Positions 48,634 through 63,745 of a stretch of 64,000 nt of DNA are shown piece after piece. Source of the stretch: Bacteroidaceae bacterium (lineage in GTDB: Bacteria; Bacteroidota; Bacteroidia; Bacteroidales; Bacteroidaceae); contig JAFTEV010000010.1 in NCBI GenBank assembly GCA_017453465.1, positions 22,050 to 86,049 of the forward strand, in the 5' to 3' direction. Positions within the stretch are counted from its first letter, which is position 1; every line of letters begins with the position of its first letter. The notes under the pieces were generated by a model. That model saw nothing but the letters and a program-made list of their open reading frames with translations, did no database searches and was not told the origin of the DNA. The position numbers were made by a program, and so were the translations under genes.

Positions 48634-49815
48634 ATGGCAAAAGAAAAATTCGAACGTACCAAACCCCACGTAAACATCGGTACAATCGGTCACGTTGACC
48701 ACGGTAAGACTACTCTTACAGCTGCTATCACTACAGTTCTTGCAAAGGCTGGCCTCTCTGAGGTTAAGTCTTTCGACCAGATTGACAACGCTCCAGAAGA
48801 GAAAGAGCGCGGTATCACTATCAACACTGCTCACGTTGAGTATGAAACAGCTAAGCGTCACTACGCACACGTTGACTGTCCGGGACACGCCGACTATGTG
48901 AAGAACATGGTAACTGGTGCTGCTCAGATGGATGGCGCTATCATCGTAGTTGCTGCAACTGATGGTCCTATGCCACAGACTCGCGAGCACATCCTTCTCG
49001 CTCGTCAGGTAAACGTGCCACGCCTTGTTGTATTCATGAACAAGTGTGATATGGTTGACGATGAGGAAATGCTTGACCTCGTTGAAATGGAAATGCGTGA
49101 CCTCCTCGCTCAGTATGAGTTCGAAGATGAGACTCCATTCATCCGTGGCTCTGCCCTTGGTGCACTCAACGGTGTTCCAGAATGGGAAGCTAAGGTTATG
49201 GAACTGATGGATGCTTGCGACACTTGGATTCAGGAACCAGTTCGCGACGTTGATAAGCCATTCTTGATGCCAGTTGAAGACGTGTTCTCTATCACAGGTC
49301 GTGGTACTGTAGCAACAGGTCGTATCGAAACTGGTGTCGTAAAGGTAGGTGACGAAGTTCAGCTCCTCGGTCTTGGTGAAGACGCTAAGTCTGTTGTAAC
49401 AGGTGTTGAAATGTTCCGCAAGATTCTTGACGAAGGTCAGGCTGGTGATAACGTAGGTCTGCTCCTCCGTGGTATCGACAAGAAGGATGTTAAGCGTGGT
49501 ATGGTTATCACTCACCCAGGAGTTATCACTCCTCACCAGGGCTTCAAGGCTTCAATCTATGTGTTGAAGAAGGAAGAAGGTGGTCGCCACACTCCATTCA
49601 AGAACCACTATCGTCCACAATTCTACCTCCGTACAATGGACTGTACTGGTGAAATCTCTCTCCCAGAGGGCGTAGAAATGGTAATGCCAGGTGACAACGT
49701 GGAAATCAAGGTTGAACTCATCTACCCAGTTGCCATCAACGTAGGTCTTCGCTTCGCTATCCGTGAAGGTGGTCGTACAGTTGGTTCTGGTCAGGTTACT
49801 GAAGTATTCGACTAA
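48634..49815 (+). CDS. tuf: Elongation factor Tu
   Basis: 393 residues. GHVDHGKTT (P-loop), [12 protein letters not shown] (switch I), [13 protein letters not shown] and the SALG-type G5 motif, then domains II and III ending [11 protein letters not shown]. It delivers aminoacyl-tRNA to the ribosome. Codon use is strongly biased (e.g. CGT, GGT), as for a highly expressed gene. It lies between two tRNA genes. Confidence 0.99.
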   Translation: MAKEKFERTKPHVNIGTIGHVDHGKTTLTAAITTVLAKAGLSEVKSFDQIDNAPEEKERGITINTAHVEYETAKRHYAHVDCPGHADYVKNMVTGAAQMDGAIIVVAATDGPMPQTREHILLARQVNVPRLVVFMNKCDMVDDEEMLDLVEMEMRDLLAQYEFEDETPFIRGSALGALNGVPEWEAKVMELMDACDTWIQEPVRDVDKPFLMPVEDVFSITGRGTVATGRIETGVVKVGDEVQLLGLGEDAKSVVTGVEMFRKILDEGQAGDNVGLLLRGIDKKDVKRGMVITHPGVITPHQGFKASIYVLKKEEGGRHTPFKNHYRPQFYLRTMDCTGEISLPEGVEMVMPGDNVEIKVELIYPVAINVGLRFAIREGGRTVGSGQVTEVFD

Positions 49816-49913
49816 TCACCTGCTTAAGCACTTGGCTGCTTAGCCAGTGCGAATAAAATTCAAATAGTTGAGGGCTGATGGTAAGCTTCTATTCGGAGGC
49901 CCTCAACTAACCT

Positions 49914-49986
49914 ACGGGAATAGCTCAGTTGGCAGAGCACTGGTCTCCAAAACCAGGTGTCGGGAGTTCGAGCCTCTCTTCCCGTG
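49914..49986 (+). tRNA. tRNA-Trp (anticodon CCA)
   Basis: Acceptor ACGGGAA pairs with TTCCCGT; D arm TAGCTCAGTTGGCAGAGCA; anticodon stem CTGGT/ACCAG with loop CTCCAAA, anticodon CCA; T arm GGGAGTTCGAGCCTCTC. Discriminator G; CCA end not encoded (CTA follows). Upstream at 49867-49907 GTTGAGGGC and GCCCTCAAC form a stem that may separate it from tuf. Confidence 0.96.
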
Positions 49987-50007
49987 CTAAAATGTAAGAA
50001 TTAGATT

Positions 50008-50211
50008 ATGCTTGAAAAATTTGGAAAAGTAGCACAATTTTGCAAGGATTCCTACGATGAACTTGTGCATAAGTGTTCTTGGCCAACATATAAGGAGTTG
50101 ACCAACAGTGCAGTGATTGTTTTATCTGCTTCCATAATCATTGCGCTGGTGGTCTTTGTCATGGACACGGTCTTTGAGGAACTTATGAAACTTGTTTATT
50201 CAGTCTTTTAA
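50008..50211 (+). CDS. secE: Preprotein translocase subunit SecE
   Basis: 67 residues, the short single-helix form. An amphipathic helix with the conserved KCSWPTYKELTNS (W-P) precedes the membrane helix VLSASIIIALVVFVMDTVF. It clamps SecY in the inner membrane. Placed between tRNA-Trp and nusG as in most bacteria. Confidence 0.95.
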   Translation: MLEKFGKVAQFCKDSYDELVHKCSWPTYKELTNSAVIVLSASIIIALVVFVMDTVFEELMKLVYSVF

Positions 50212-50229
50212 TACTTTGTTTATAATAGT

Positions 50230-50784
50230 ATGGCAGAGATTGAAAAAAAGTGGTATGTGTTGCGGGCAATCAGTGGCAAAGAAGCTAATGTCAAGGAATA
50301 CATTGAACTTGACATGAAGAATCATGGCTATCAGGAGTACGTAACACAAGTTCTCATTCCGACTGAAAATGTCATCAAGACAACTGCGGCAAACAAGCGG
50401 GTAGAGCAAAAGAGAAATCTGCTGCCAGGCTATGTGCTTGTTGAAGCAGCCTTGATTGGAGAGATTCCTCACATGCTCCGCAATACGCCAGGCGTGTTGG
50501 GCTTTTTAGGTGGCATGGACAAACCCACACCTGTCCGTCAGGCTGAACTAAACCGGATGCTCGGCATAGGTGAAGAGAATGAAGCCGCTAATCTTGCAGC
50601 CACTCAGGTTGACTTTATGGTCGGCGAGGCTGTGAAGGTTGCAGACGGCCCATTCAGCGGTTTTGACGGAACCATCGAGGAAGTGAACATTGACAAACAA
50701 AAGCTCAAAGTGTCGGTGAAGATATTCGGCAGGGTTACCCCGCTCGAATTAAGCTTTACACAGGTTACCAAGGAAATGGCTTGA
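50230..50784 (+). CDS. nusG: Transcription antitermination factor NusG
   Basis: 184 residues. NGN domain ([46 protein letters not shown]) then the KOW domain ([20 protein letters not shown]). It keeps RNA polymerase moving and links it to ribosome or Rho. 18 bases after secE. Confidence 0.97.
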   Translation: MAEIEKKWYVLRAISGKEANVKEYIELDMKNHGYQEYVTQVLIPTENVIKTTAANKRVEQKRNLLPGYVLVEAALIGEIPHMLRNTPGVLGFLGGMDKPTPVRQAELNRMLGIGEENEAANLAATQVDFMVGEAVKVADGPFSGFDGTIEEVNIDKQKLKVSVKIFGRVTPLELSFTQVTKEMA

Positions 50785-50832
50785 TGTTACGCGGGTCTTT
50801 CCTCTATCGTTAATTTAATAATATAGAACAAA

Positions 50833-51255
50833 ATGGCTAAAGAAGTTGCTGGATTAATCAAATTACAGATTAAAGGTGGCGCTGCAAATCCATCACCTCC
50901 AGTAGGACCTGCACTGGGTTCTAAGGGAATCAACATCATGGATTTCTGTAAAGCATTCAACGCCAGAACTCAGGATAAGGCTGGAAAGGTTCTTCCAGTT
51001 GTTATTACCTATTATGCTGATAAGTCTTACGATTTCGTAATCAAGACTCCTCCTGCTGCTGTTCAGTTGATGGAAGCAGCAAAGGTGAAGTCTGGTTCTG
51101 CTGAGCCAAACCGCAAGAAGGTGGCTTCAGTAACATGGGATCAGGTGAGAGCTATCGCTGAGGATAAGATGCCTGACCTGAACTGCTTTACGATAGAGTC
51201 AGCTATGTCTATGATTGCTGGTACAGCAAGAAGTATGGGTATCACTGTAAAGTAG
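50833..51255 (+). CDS. rplK: 50S ribosomal protein uL11
   Basis: 140 residues. [40 protein letters not shown] and the C-terminal [12 protein letters not shown] are canonical. Part of the GTPase-associated centre. Confidence 0.98.
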   Translation: MAKEVAGLIKLQIKGGAANPSPPVGPALGSKGINIMDFCKAFNARTQDKAGKVLPVVITYYADKSYDFVIKTPPAAVQLMEAAKVKSGSAEPNRKKVASVTWDQVRAIAEDKMPDLNCFTIESAMSMIAGTARSMGITVK

Positions 51256-51291
51256 ATCTTCCCTGATTAACAATTAAAAAATTCAATCAAG

Positions 51292-51984
51292 ATGAGTAAA
51301 CTTACAAAAAATCAGAAGGCAGTTGCTGACAAGGTTGAAACAGGGAAGGCATACACACTTGCTGAAGCATCGCAGCTGGTGAAAGACATTACTTTCACTA
51401 AGTTTGACGCATCGCTTGACATTGACATCCGTCTGGGCGTTGACCCCCGCAAGGCCAACCAGATGGTACGTGGTGTTGTTTCTCTCCCTAATGGAACTGG
51501 TAAGGAAGTGCGCGTGCTTGCACTCGTCACTTCAGATCAGGTTGCTGCTGCCACAGAAGCTGGTGCCGACTATGTTGGTCTTGAAGAGTACATCGACAAG
51601 ATCAAGGGTGGCTGGACCGATGTAGATGTAATCATCACCATGCCTTCTTGCATGGGTAAGATTGGTGCTCTCGGTCGTGTCCTCGGTCCACGTGGACTTA
51701 TGCCAAACCCCAAGAGCGGCACTGTTACAATGGACGTTGCAAAAGCTATCCGTGAGGTAAAGCAGGGTAAGATTGACTTTAAGGTTGACAAGACTGGTAT
51801 TGTTCACGCTTCTATCGGTAAGGTTTCTTTTTCCGCCGAAAAGATTGCTCAGAACGCCCAGGAATTTATCAACACAATCATCAAGCTGAAACCTGCTACT
51901 GCAAAGGGTACTTATATCAAGAGCATTTATCTTTCAAGTACTATGAGTAAGGGTGTAAAGGTTGACCCAAAGTCTGTTGAATAA
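51292..51984 (+). CDS. rplA: 50S ribosomal protein uL1
   Basis: 230 residues. [39 protein letters not shown] and [18 protein letters not shown] are canonical. It forms the L1 stalk and in other bacteria represses its own operon by binding the rplKA leader. Confidence 0.98.
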   Translation: MSKLTKNQKAVADKVETGKAYTLAEASQLVKDITFTKFDASLDIDIRLGVDPRKANQMVRGVVSLPNGTGKEVRVLALVTSDQVAAATEAGADYVGLEEYIDKIKGGWTDVDVIITMPSCMGKIGALGRVLGPRGLMPNPKSGTVTMDVAKAIREVKQGKIDFKVDKTGIVHASIGKVSFSAEKIAQNAQEFINTIIKLKPATAKGTYIKSIYLSSTMSKGVKVDPKSVE

Positions 51985-52001
51985 TTAAAACGAACTGAAT
52001 C

Positions 52002-52523
52002 ATGAAGAAAGAAGATAAAGCTTTACTTATTGATAGTCTCGTTGAGACACTCAACAACTATCCACATTTCTACGTAGTTGATGTAACTGCTCTTGACTCT
52101 GCTACTACGAGCGCGCTTCGTCGCGAGTGCTTCAAGAACGAAATCAAACTTCAGGTTGTAAAGAACACGCTTTTCATTAAGGCTCTTGACAAGAAGGGCG
52201 AGGAGTTTGAAGCACTGAAGCCTATTCTTAAGAATACTACAGGTATCATGTTCTGCCAGACGGCCAATGTACCTGCCAAGTTGATTAAGAAGTTTGCAAA
52301 GGAGCATGGCGACATGCCAGCCCTGAAGGGTGCTTATGCAGAAGAGAGCTGCTATGTTGGGGCTGACCAGCTCGACACATTGGCAGCAATCAAGAGCAAG
52401 AACGAACTTATTGCAGACGTTATCGCTGCTCTCGAAGGCCCAATCAATGGTGTACTTTCAGCCCTCGATGCTGGTACTACTATTCACGGTCTGCTTGATG
52501 CAATCGAAGAAAAGAAAGGGTAA
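52002..52523 (+). CDS. rplJ: 50S ribosomal protein uL10
   Basis: 173 residues. The N-terminal RNA-binding part has LRRECFKNEIKLQVVKNTLF; the C-terminal helix that carries bL12 dimers is at about 130-170. It starts 17 bases after rplA. Confidence 0.97.
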   Translation: MKKEDKALLIDSLVETLNNYPHFYVVDVTALDSATTSALRRECFKNEIKLQVVKNTLFIKALDKKGEEFEALKPILKNTTGIMFCQTANVPAKLIKKFAKEHGDMPALKGAYAEESCYVGADQLDTLAAIKSKNELIADVIAALEGPINGVLSALDAGTTIHGLLDAIEEKKG

Positions 52524-52622
52524 TATAGAAGCCCGTTAGTTCTTGCGGATTTTATATCGCTTGAACACAAAGAATTTAAAATTAAAAAAGTAAAAAAATA
52601 ACAAATTAAAATTTATAAGAAG

Positions 52623-52997
52623 ATGGCAGATATTAAAGCTATTGCTGAAGAATTGGTAAATTTGACAGTAAAGGAAGTTAGTGAACTTAAGGCTATCCTC
52701 AAGGATGAGTATGGAATCGAACCAGCTGCTGCAGCTGTTGCTGTTGCTGCAGGCCCCGCTGAAGGTGGTGCTGCTGTTGAAGAGAAGACATCTTTCGATG
52801 TTGTTCTGAAGAGCGCAGGTGCTGCTAAGCTTGGCGTTGTAAAGGCTGCTAAGGAAGCTCTTGGTCTTGGTCTGAAAGAGGCTAAGGACCTCGTAGACGG
52901 TGCACCTTGCAATGTTAAGGAAGGCGTAGATAAGGCTACAGCTGAAGCTATCAAGACAGCTCTTGAGGCTGCTGGTGCTGAGGTAGAAATCAAGTAA
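52623..52997 (+). CDS. rplL: 50S ribosomal protein bL12
   Basis: 124 residues. N-terminal dimer helix, Ala/Gly hinge ([20 protein letters not shown]), and C-terminal factor-binding domain ([32 protein letters not shown]). The 99-base spacer before it is AT-rich and has no clear structure. A hairpin follows. Confidence 0.98.
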   Translation: MADIKAIAEELVNLTVKEVSELKAILKDEYGIEPAAAAVAVAAGPAEGGAAVEEKTSFDVVLKSAGAAKLGVVKAAKEALGLGLKEAKDLVDGAPCNVKEGVDKATAEAIKTALEAAGAEVEIK

Positions 52998-53021
52998 TTT
53001 CTTACCTTTGATAAACCTCAT

Positions 53022-53059
53022 GGTTAAGAATCCTCAGGTTGAGGGTTCTTAACCTTTTT
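53022..53059 (+). terminator. Attenuator between rplL and rpoB
   Basis: GGTTAAGAA-CCTCA (53022-53036) pairs with TGAGG-TTCTTAACC (53040-53054), and five Ts follow. In this position it would lower transcription from the ribosomal-protein genes into rpoBC, as the E. coli rplL-rpoB attenuator does. A second hairpin, GCATGTGT/ACACATGC, lies at 53117-53142. Confidence 0.8.
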
Positions 53060-53176
53060 GTGTCTTTACAATTTCTATATTCCTATTTTTCATTGAGTCA
53101 ACAGCGACTTTGTTGCATGTGTGAAGGTTTGTACACATGCTCCGTTTATAGAATTAAGGTAGGAGTTGATAACCAC

Positions 53177-53184
53177 TACATTTG
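53177..53184 (+). promoter_or_regulatory. Possible internal promoter for rpoBC
   Basis: TACATTTG -7 box 24 bases before the rpoB ATG. No clear TTG is found 19-21 bases upstream, so this is weak. Confidence 0.4.
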
Positions 53185-53208
53185 TTGTAAAAAATAATAT
53201 TTTATCAG

Positions 53209-57018
<3,810 letters not shown>

Positions 57019-57036
57019 TAAAAACAGATATATAAC

Positions 57037-60000
57037 ATGGCTTTTAAGAAAGAAACCAAATCAAAAACAAATTTCACGAAGATTACCATTGGTCTTGCTT
57101 CCCCCGAAGAGATTCTTGAAAACTCTTTTGGTGAAGTCCTGAAGCCAGAGACTATCAACTACCGTACTTACAAGCCAGAGCGCGACGGCCTCTTCTGTGA
57201 GCGCATCTTTGGTCCCACCAAGGACTACGAGTGCCACTGCGGTAAGTACAAGCGCATTCGCTACAAAGGCATAGTCTGCGACCGATGTGGTGTCGAAGTG
57301 ACAGAGAAGAAGGTACGTCGCGAGCGCACAGGACACATTGCCCTTGTTGTTCCCGTAGCCCATATCTGGTACTTCCGTTCACTGCCCAACAAGATTGGCT
57401 ACCTGCTCGGAATCCCCACCAAGAAACTCGACTCAATCATCTACTACGAGCGCTATATCATCATTCAGGCTGGTGCAGCCGACAACGGCGAAAACATCAT
57501 TGACGGTGAACTCCTTTCTGAAGAAGAATACTACGACATCATCGACAACCTGCCCGAAAGCAACCAGTACCTCTCCGACGACGACCCCAACAAGTTCATC
57601 GCCATGATGGGTGCCGAGGCCATCGAGTACCTGCTCCAGCGCATCGACCTCGACAAGCTCTCCTACGAGCTGCGCGACCGTGCCAGTCAGGACGGCAGTG
57701 CCCAGCGTCGCACCGAGTCGCTCAAGCGTCTGCAAGTCGTTGAAGCCTTCCGTGCCAGCCGCAACATCAACAAGCCGGAGTGGATGATTATGCACAACAT
57801 CCCCGTCACTCCGCCAGAGTTGCGTCCGCTTGTTCCGCTCGATGGTGGCCGCTTCGCAACCAGCGACCTCAACGACCTCTACCGTCGTGTCATCATCCGC
57901 AACAACCGCCTCAAGCGTCTGCTCGAAATCAAGGCTCCCGATGTCATCCTGCGCAACGAGAAACGTATGCTCCAGGAAGCCGTCGATTCCCTCTTCGACA
58001 ACTCACGCAAGGCCAGTGCCGTCAAGGGCGAAAGCAACCGTCCGCTCAAGTCGCTCTCCGACTCCCTCAAGGGTAAGCAGGGACGCTTCCGTCAGAACCT
58101 GCTCGGTAAGCGTGTTGACTACTCAGCACGTTCCGTTATCGTGGTCGGTCCAGAACTCAACATGGGCGAGTGCGGTTTGCCAAAGCTCATGGCTGCCGAA
58201 CTCTACAAGCCATTCGTCATCCGCAAGCTCATCGAGCGCGGCATTGTCAAGACCGTCAAGAGTGCCAAGAAGATTGTGGACCGCCGCGACCCTGTCATTT
58301 GGGACATCCTCGAATTTGTCATGAAGGGTCACCCCGTGCTCCTCAACCGTGCACCTACCCTCCACCGACTCGGTATTCAGGCATTCCAGCCCCGCATGAT
58401 TGAAGGTAAAGCCATCCAGCTCCACCCGCTCGCATGTACAGCGTTCAACGCCGACTTCGACGGTGACCAGATGGCCGTCCATCTCCCTCTCTCCAACGAG
58501 GCCATTCTGGAAGCACAGATTCTCATGCTCCAGAGCCACAACATCCTCTCCCCGGCCAGCGGCGACCCTGTCACCGTGCCTTCACAGGACATGGTGCTCG
58601 GCCTCTACTACATCTCCAAGCAGCGTAGCGGCACCAAGGGCGAAGGACTCACATTCTACGGCACCGAGGAAGCCATCGTAGCCTACAACGAAGGCCGCGT
58701 TGACGTTCACGCCCCCATCAAGTGCGTGGTCAACGACATCGACGAAAACGGCAACCCCATTCGTCACCTCGTTGAGACCACCGTGGGCCGCATCATCATC
58801 AACGAAGTCATTCCGCCCGAAGTCGGCTTCATCAACGAAGTCATCGGCAAGAAAGCCCTGAAGAAGGTTATCACCAAGGTCATCAAGGGTGTGGGCATGG
58901 CTCGCGCCTGCGAATTCCTCGACGGTATCAAGAACCTCGGCTACAACAAGGCATACGAAGGCGGACTCTCCTTCGTGCTCGACGACATCATCATCCCCGA
59001 AGAGAAAGGACAGATTGTGCAGGACGGTCACGACACCGTTGACCAGATCACAGCCAACTACTCCTTCGGTCTGATTACCGATAAAGACCGCTACCAGCAG
59101 GTCGTAGAAACCTGGACCAAGGTCAACGAGAAGCTGAAGGCAACCCTCATGAAGCAGATGACCGAAGCCGACCAGGGCTTCAACGCCGTCTTCATGATGC
59201 TCGACTCCGGAGCCCGTGGTTCTGCCGACCAGATTTCACAGCTCGCCGGTATGCGTGGTCTGATGGCCAAGCCCCAGAAGGCTGGTGCCAGCGACAACAG
59301 CATCATCGAGAACCCCATCCTTTCCAACTTCAAGGAAGGAATGTCCGTGCTCGAATACTTCATCTCTACCCACGGTGCACGTAAGGGTCTGGCCGACACC
59401 GCCCTCAAGACAGCCGACGCAGGTTACCTCACACGCCGTCTCGTCGATGTCAGCCACGACGTTATCGTCACTGAAGAAGACTGCGGCACACTCCGTGGAC
59501 TCATCTGCACAGCCCTCAAGGACGGCGACCGTGTCGTTGCCAGCCTCGAAGACCGCATCAAGGGTCGTGTCTCCGTTCACGACATTGTGCACCCCACTAC
59601 CAACGAACTCATCGTGGCCAGTGGCGACGAAATTACCGACCGCATTGCTCACGAAATCGAGGCCGCTGGCATCGAAAGCGTGGAAATCCGCTCCGTCCTC
59701 ACCTGCGAAAGCAAGAAGGGTGTCTGCATGAAGTGCTACGGTCGCAACCTCGCCACCCAGCGCATGGTGCAGCGCGGCGAAGCCGTCGGTGTCATTGCAG
59801 CACAGGCCATCGGTGAACCTGGTACACAGCTGACTCTCCGTACCTTCCACGCTGGTGGTGTGGCTGGTAACGCAGCAGCCAACGCACAAATCAAGTCGAA
59901 GAACCGTGCCAAGCTTGAATTTGAAGAGCTTCGCACCATCGACCGTCCTACAGCCGAACATCCCGACGGCAAGATTGTCGTGGGTCGTCTGGCCGAACTC

Positions 60001-61332
60001 CGTTTCCTTGATGTCAACACAGGCATTGCCCTCTCCACCGTCTCCGTGCCCTACGGCGCAAACCTCTACGCTGGCGACGGCGACATTGTGGAAGGTGGCA
60101 CCGTCATCGCCGACTGGGACCCCTTCAACGCAGTCATCGTTACCGAGTTTGCAGGTCGTGTCCAGTTCGAGGGTGTCAAGGAAGGCGTCACCTTCCGTGT
60201 GGAAACCGACGAAACCACAGGTCTGCGCGACCTCATCGTCGTTGAGACCAAGGACAACAAGGGCATGGTCCCCATGGCCCACATTCTCGACGAAGACGGC
60301 AACGTCCTCCGCACCTACAACTTCCCCATCAACGGCCACATCTCCGTGTCCGACGGTCAGGAACTCGCTGCGGGCGATGTCCTCGTCAAGATTCCACGTT
60401 CAGTAGCCAAGGCCGGTGACATCACGGGTGGTCTGCCACGTGTAACCGAGCTCTTCGAGGCTCGCAACCCGTCCAACCCAGCCGTCGTTGCCGAAATCGA
60501 CGGCGAGGTCACGATGGGCAAGGTAAAGCGCGGCAACCGCGAAATCATCCTTACCTCCAAGGTGGGCGATGTGCGCAAGTACCTCATTCCGCTCTCCAAG
60601 CAGATTCTGGTACAGGAGAACGACTACGTGCGTGCCGGAACACCGCTCTCCGACGGTGCCATCACGCCAGCCGACATCCTCGCCATCAAGGGTCCCACTG
60701 CCGTGCAGGAGTACATCGTCAACCAGGTACAGGACGTTTACCGTATGCAGGGTGTGTCTATCAACGACAAGCACTTCGAGATTATCGTCCGTCAGATGAT
60801 GCGCAAGGTGCAAATCAACGACGCTGGCGACACCAAGTTCCTCGAAGACGGCATTGTCGATAAAATTGACTTCCTCGAAGAGAACGACCGCATCTGGGGC
60901 AAGAAGGTAGTCACCGACGCTGGCGATAGCGAGACCATGGTGCCCGGTATGATTGTCACCGCCCGCAAACTCCGCGACGAAAACTCCATGCTCAAGCGCC
61001 GCGACCTCAAGACTGTGCAGACACGCGATGCAGTGCCCGCCACGTCAACCCAGATTTTGCAGGGTATCACCCGCGCCGCCCTCGGAGCCAAGAGCTTCGT
61101 CAGTGCAGCCTCCTTCCAGGAGACCACCAAGGTGCTCAACGAGGCAGCCATCTCTGGCAAGAGCGACTCGCTCGACGGCATGAAGGAGAACGTCATCTGC
61201 GGTCACCTCATCCCAGCTGGTACAGGTCTGCGCGACTTCGAGCGCATCGTGGTGGGCAGCAAGGAAGACTTTGCCGACGTGCAGCGTCGCCAGTTCAATC
61301 CCGACCTCTCCTTTGCCTCTTTCGGCGACTAA
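57037..61332 (+). CDS. rpoC: RNA polymerase subunit beta prime
   Basis: 1431 residues. N-terminal zinc site CHCGKYKRI and CDRCGVEV, the active-site magnesium loop [12 protein letters not shown] (about residue 470), second zinc site [13 protein letters not shown] (about 890), and the trigger-loop region [20 protein letters not shown]. Full length with no frameshift. Its end is followed by a terminator at 61369-61408. Confidence 0.98.
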   Translation: MAFKKETKSKTNFTKITIGLASPEEILENSFGEVLKPETINYRTYKPERDGLFCERIFGPTKDYECHCGKYKRIRYKGIVCDRCGVEVTEKKVRRERTGHIALVVPVAHIWYFRSLPNKIGYLLGIPTKKLDSIIYYERYIIIQAGAADNGENIIDGELLSEEEYYDIIDNLPESNQYLSDDDPNKFIAMMGAEAIEYLLQRIDLDKLSYELRDRASQDGSAQRRTESLKRLQVVEAFRASRNINKPEWMIMHNIPVTPPELRPLVPLDGGRFATSDLNDLYRRVIIRNNRLKRLLEIKAPDVILRNEKRMLQEAVDSLFDNSRKASAVKGESNRPLKSLSDSLKGKQGRFRQNLLGKRVDYSARSVIVVGPELNMGECGLPKLMAAELYKPFVIRKLIERGIVKTVKSAKKIVDRRDPVIWDILEFVMKGHPVLLNRAPTLHRLGIQAFQPRMIEGKAIQLHPLACTAFNADFDGDQMAVHLPLSNEAILEAQILMLQSHNILSPASGDPVTVPSQDMVLGLYYISKQRSGTKGEGLTFYGTEEAIVAYNEGRVDVHAPIKCVVNDIDENGNPIRHLVETTVGRIIINEVIPPEVGFINEVIGKKALKKVITKVIKGVGMARACEFLDGIKNLGYNKAYEGGLSFVLDDIIIPEEKGQIVQDGHDTVDQITANYSFGLITDKDRYQQVVETWTKVNEKLKATLMKQMTEADQGFNAVFMMLDSGARGSADQISQLAGMRGLMAKPQKAGASDNSIIENPILSNFKEGMSVLEYFISTHGARKGLADTALKTADAGYLTRRLVDVSHDVIVTEEDCGTLRGLICTALKDGDRVVASLEDRIKGRVSVHDIVHPTTNELIVASGDEITDRIAHEIEAAGIESVEIRSVLTCESKKGVCMKCYGRNLATQRMVQRGEAVGVIAAQAIGEPGTQLTLRTFHAGGVAGNAAANAQIKSKNRAKLEFEELRTIDRPTAEHPDGKIVVGRLAELRFLDVNTGIALSTVSVPYGANLYAGDGDIVEGGTVIADWDPFNAVIVTEFAGRVQFEGVKEGVTFRVETDETTGLRDLIVVETKDNKGMVPMAHILDEDGNVLRTYNFPINGHISVSDGQELAAGDVLVKIPRSVAKAGDITGGLPRVTELFEARNPSNPAVVAEIDGEVTMGKVKRGNREIILTSKVGDVRKYLIPLSKQILVQENDYVRAGTPLSDGAITPADILAIKGPTAVQEYIVNQVQDVYRMQGVSINDKHFEIIVRQMMRKVQINDAGDTKFLEDGIVDKIDFLEENDRIWGKKVVTDAGDSETMVPGMIVTARKLRDENSMLKRRDLKTVQTRDAVPATSTQILQGITRAALGAKSFVSAASFQETTKVLNEAAISGKSDSLDGMKENVICGHLIPAGTGLRDFERIVVGSKEDFADVQRRQFNPDLSFASFGD

Positions 61333-61368
61333 TTTCCACCAGTCCCCTGCGGGGGACTCTTCCCTATA

Positions 61369-61408
61369 AAGTGGTGGCGTACCCCGCAAGGGTGCGTCAC
61401 CACTTTTT
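61369..61408 (+). terminator. Terminator of rpoBC
   Basis: AAGTGGTG-GCG-ACCC pairs with GGGT-GCG-CACCACTT around CGCAA, with a run of seven Ts at the right edge. Confidence 0.88.
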
Positions 61409-61444
61409 TTGTCTTGTCGCGTCAATGATATTGGCTATTCTTTA

Positions 61445-61548
61445 CGCTCGCATAGGCAATGCGTCTCGCTCGCGTAGGCAATTATTCCCGTCCGATTGCC
61501 TACACGAGCGCGACGAAAAGCCTACGTGAGTGCGACACATTGCCTATC
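61445..61548. repeat. GTAGGCAAT hairpin element, copy 5, expanded
   Basis: Left: CGCATAGGCAATGCGTC and CGCGTAGGCAATTA. Right: ATTGCCTACACGAGCGCGACG, AAAGCCTACGTGAGTGCGAC and ACATTGCCTA. It has one more right-hand unit than the other copies. Between it and the next gene, CCATGGGG occurs several times (61620-61705). Confidence 0.75.
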
Positions 61549-61785
61549 TCACAACGACCACTTTTCAGTGGAAAAAAACGTGTTTTTTGCCTCAAAAAAG
61601 CAAGGTGTTCCATAACTTTTCCATGGGGTCTCCATGGGTGATTTTTGTAATCTGCTTAAAATCCATTGGTTACAAAAAGTCTTTCCATGTCAATTTTCCA
61701 TGGGGTAAAAGAACAACCAATCTCAAAAAGCCGTAACTTTGCAGCCGAAAACAAAATTGTTTAACACACACAATCTTTTATTATT

Positions 61786-62559
61786 ATGAAACAGTTTAGT
61801 ATTTTCTTTCTGCTGCTAATGTCCCCGATATTTGCATGGTGTAATGATGGTGACCTTTTCACGGCGAAAAGTCAAGAAGGGGTAATGATCACTTATAAGA
61901 TTATTAGTGAACAAGAAAAAACGGCCTGTGTGGGAGATGATAATAATCCCGCTATTGATGTAAACACACAAGGTATAGTGTCTATTCCTCAGAATGCAAA
62001 TGGATATAAAATTGTAAAAATTGGTCGCCGTGCATTTATGGGGTGTAAGTATATTTCCTCTGTGCTGTTTCATGATGGTATAAAAAATATAGATGCCCAT
62101 GCTTTTTCTGAGTGTTCAAATTTGCAAATAGTAAATATTCCGTATGGAATCAATAAAATAGAAAATTGTGTGTTCAAGGAATGTGATAATTTGCAATCTG
62201 TTGTCATTCCTGCAACAGTGAAAGATTTCGGGATATGCATCTTTTTGAGTGATCATAATCTGAAGTCTGTCACTTCATATATCGTTAATCCTTCGCCCTT
62301 GCATCCGAGCGTTTTTTCCACTTTTCCTTATTTGGATTGGGATTCTAATGATATAATAGTTCTTGACCCAGAACTTCGTAATGAAGCAACACTGTATGTC
62401 CCCAAAGGCTGTAAAGAAAAATACGAACAGACACAGGGATGGAATATTTTTCATGACATAGTGGAAATGGAGTATTTTCCCTACGACCTTGACGGTGACG
62501 GCAAGCTAACGTTGAACGACATCACGATGCTCATCAATGTGTATTTGGAAAAGAAATAG
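61786..62559 (+). CDS. BspA-type leucine-rich repeat protein with dockerin-like tail
   Basis: 257 residues with the signal peptide MKQFSIFFLLLMSPIFAWC. The LRR_5 repeats are GRRAFMGCKYISSVLFHDGI, IDAHAFSECSNLQIVNIPYG and IENCVFKECDNLQSVVIPAT, so three to four turns only. LYVPKGCKEKYEQTQGW is the usual capping segment. The C-terminus YDLDGDGKLTLNDITMLINV then YLEKK is a dockerin-like calcium loop and helix. Cell-surface adhesion is the usual role of BspA-like proteins. A TAACTTTG box is at 61734-61741. Base composition is more AT-rich than the rpo genes. Confidence 0.85.
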   Translation: MKQFSIFFLLLMSPIFAWCNDGDLFTAKSQEGVMITYKIISEQEKTACVGDDNNPAIDVNTQGIVSIPQNANGYKIVKIGRRAFMGCKYISSVLFHDGIKNIDAHAFSECSNLQIVNIPYGINKIENCVFKECDNLQSVVIPATVKDFGICIFLSDHNLKSVTSYIVNPSPLHPSVFSTFPYLDWDSNDIIVLDPELRNEATLYVPKGCKEKYEQTQGWNIFHDIVEMEYFPYDLDGDGKLTLNDITMLINVYLEKK

Positions 62560-62605
62560 CAGACCTTTGCAAAGAAAGATTGTTCAACCACTTAACTAAT
62601 AGATT

Positions 62606-62790
62606 ATGAAAAAATATTTGTTTATAGTAATCGACTTTCTATCGGTAGTGATGTGACTACAGCCAAATCCAATGGGCCTGTCATTGTGGAAAGCGGGAAA
62701 ACGGTCATTAAGGCTACAAATAGTGTATATATCAAGAATGATTTTAAAGTGAAAAAAGGAGCCGAGTTTTCCTTGGATTTCATTCAATGA
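62606..62790 (+). pseudogene. Decayed exported protein gene
   Basis: ATG at 62606 gives MKKYLFIVIDFLSVVM and a stop, a signal-peptide-like start. In another phase the DNA reads IGSDVTTAKSNGPVIVESGK, TVIKATNSVYIKNDFKVKKG, AEFSLDFIQ and TGA at 62788. The second half matches the repeated VxxGxxVxIKNDFxVxxGAEFxI pattern found near the ends of Bacteroidales surface proteins. The middle has been deleted and the phase lost. Confidence 0.6.
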
Positions 62791-62839
62791 TCATAGAGAG
62801 TAAATGAATATAATGTTTAACTTTAATCATAGAATTGTT

Positions 62840-63649
62840 ATGAGAAAATTTGTTTTTACAATTGCAATGTTTTTGGGGGCATCTTGTATTGCCTTCTCAC
62901 AGACAATTAAAACATTCAGTATTTCTTTTGACAAGAGCTTTTGGACTCTTTGGGATATGAAAGATGGTACTTTTTTCTTGGACGTTAATCCAAATGTCTC
63001 TTTATCAGACCCCTCATTAATATATACCTGGAACGGAGTTGAATACCGAGGAGGCAGATGGTCTTGGGCTTCTGGTTCAGAAGGTATAAATATAGAGAAG
63101 AAGCCATTATTACTATGGGCCGATTTTAGTCTTCCTATAGATGAAAGTGAAGGGTTTGATTCTTATACAGTAGAAATGACAGAAGAATTGGTTGTGAAAG
63201 GTGTCCTTTTGAGCCCTTATTCAAGATACCCCATACCTGTCAGTTCTGCTTTTGTATCACAAGAGCCAATTGTTTCCTCAGATGGTAATGCCCCATTTTA
63301 CAACAAAAGCCAGTATCCTAAGAGCAATATTGAAAATATCCGACTTGAAGGTTATGGTTTTTACAATGGGCAAAGAGTGGAGGGACGAATGCTCAGTTTC
63401 AGTGTATGCCCATTCCGTTATGAAACAGAAGGAGGTGACTTGTATTTATTGACAAACGTAAAGGTGGATTTCATCATGAAGCAGGACTCGACTCCAACCC
63501 CTCTGATTCCTGTGCCATTTGATTTTAATGGTGATCGGCGATTCGCATTGGATGATGTCGTGACAGCAATTGAAAGATTCTTGAATGACGAAATAGATTT
63601 CTGGACTATAGAAAGAGCAATAGATGCCTATTTAGAGAAAATGGAATAA
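62840..63649 (+). CDS. Secreted protein resembling a C25 (gingipain) propeptide with dockerin-like tail
   Basis: 269 residues from the ATG at 62840, which gives the signal peptide MRKFVFTIAMFLGASCIAFS. The region 100-215 (VKGVLLSPYSRYPIPVSSAF; ENIRLEGYGFYNGQRVEGRM; LSFSVCPFRYETEGGDLYLL; TNVKVDF) has the look of the C25 peptidase propeptide, where a strand pattern ending in PFRY-x-LxxxxxxxV is typical. No peptidase domain follows. Instead PVPFDFNGDRRFALDDVVTA and a second EF-like helix make a dockerin-like end. The propeptide match is from memory of the pattern and is moderate. It may act as an inhibitor for a peptidase encoded elsewhere (inference). Confidence 0.6.
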   Translation: MRKFVFTIAMFLGASCIAFSQTIKTFSISFDKSFWTLWDMKDGTFFLDVNPNVSLSDPSLIYTWNGVEYRGGRWSWASGSEGINIEKKPLLLWADFSLPIDESEGFDSYTVEMTEELVVKGVLLSPYSRYPIPVSSAFVSQEPIVSSDGNAPFYNKSQYPKSNIENIRLEGYGFYNGQRVEGRMLSFSVCPFRYETEGGDLYLLTNVKVDFIMKQDSTPTPLIPVPFDFNGDRRFALDDVVTAIERFLNDEIDFWTIERAIDAYLEKME

Positions 63650-63745
63650 ATAATACTATGCGTAAGCACATTTCTCATGCTCCATTTTGGACATGTACCA
63701 TGTGTCATTGGTTTTCCTATATTCAGAATAAGACTTTTGATTGTT

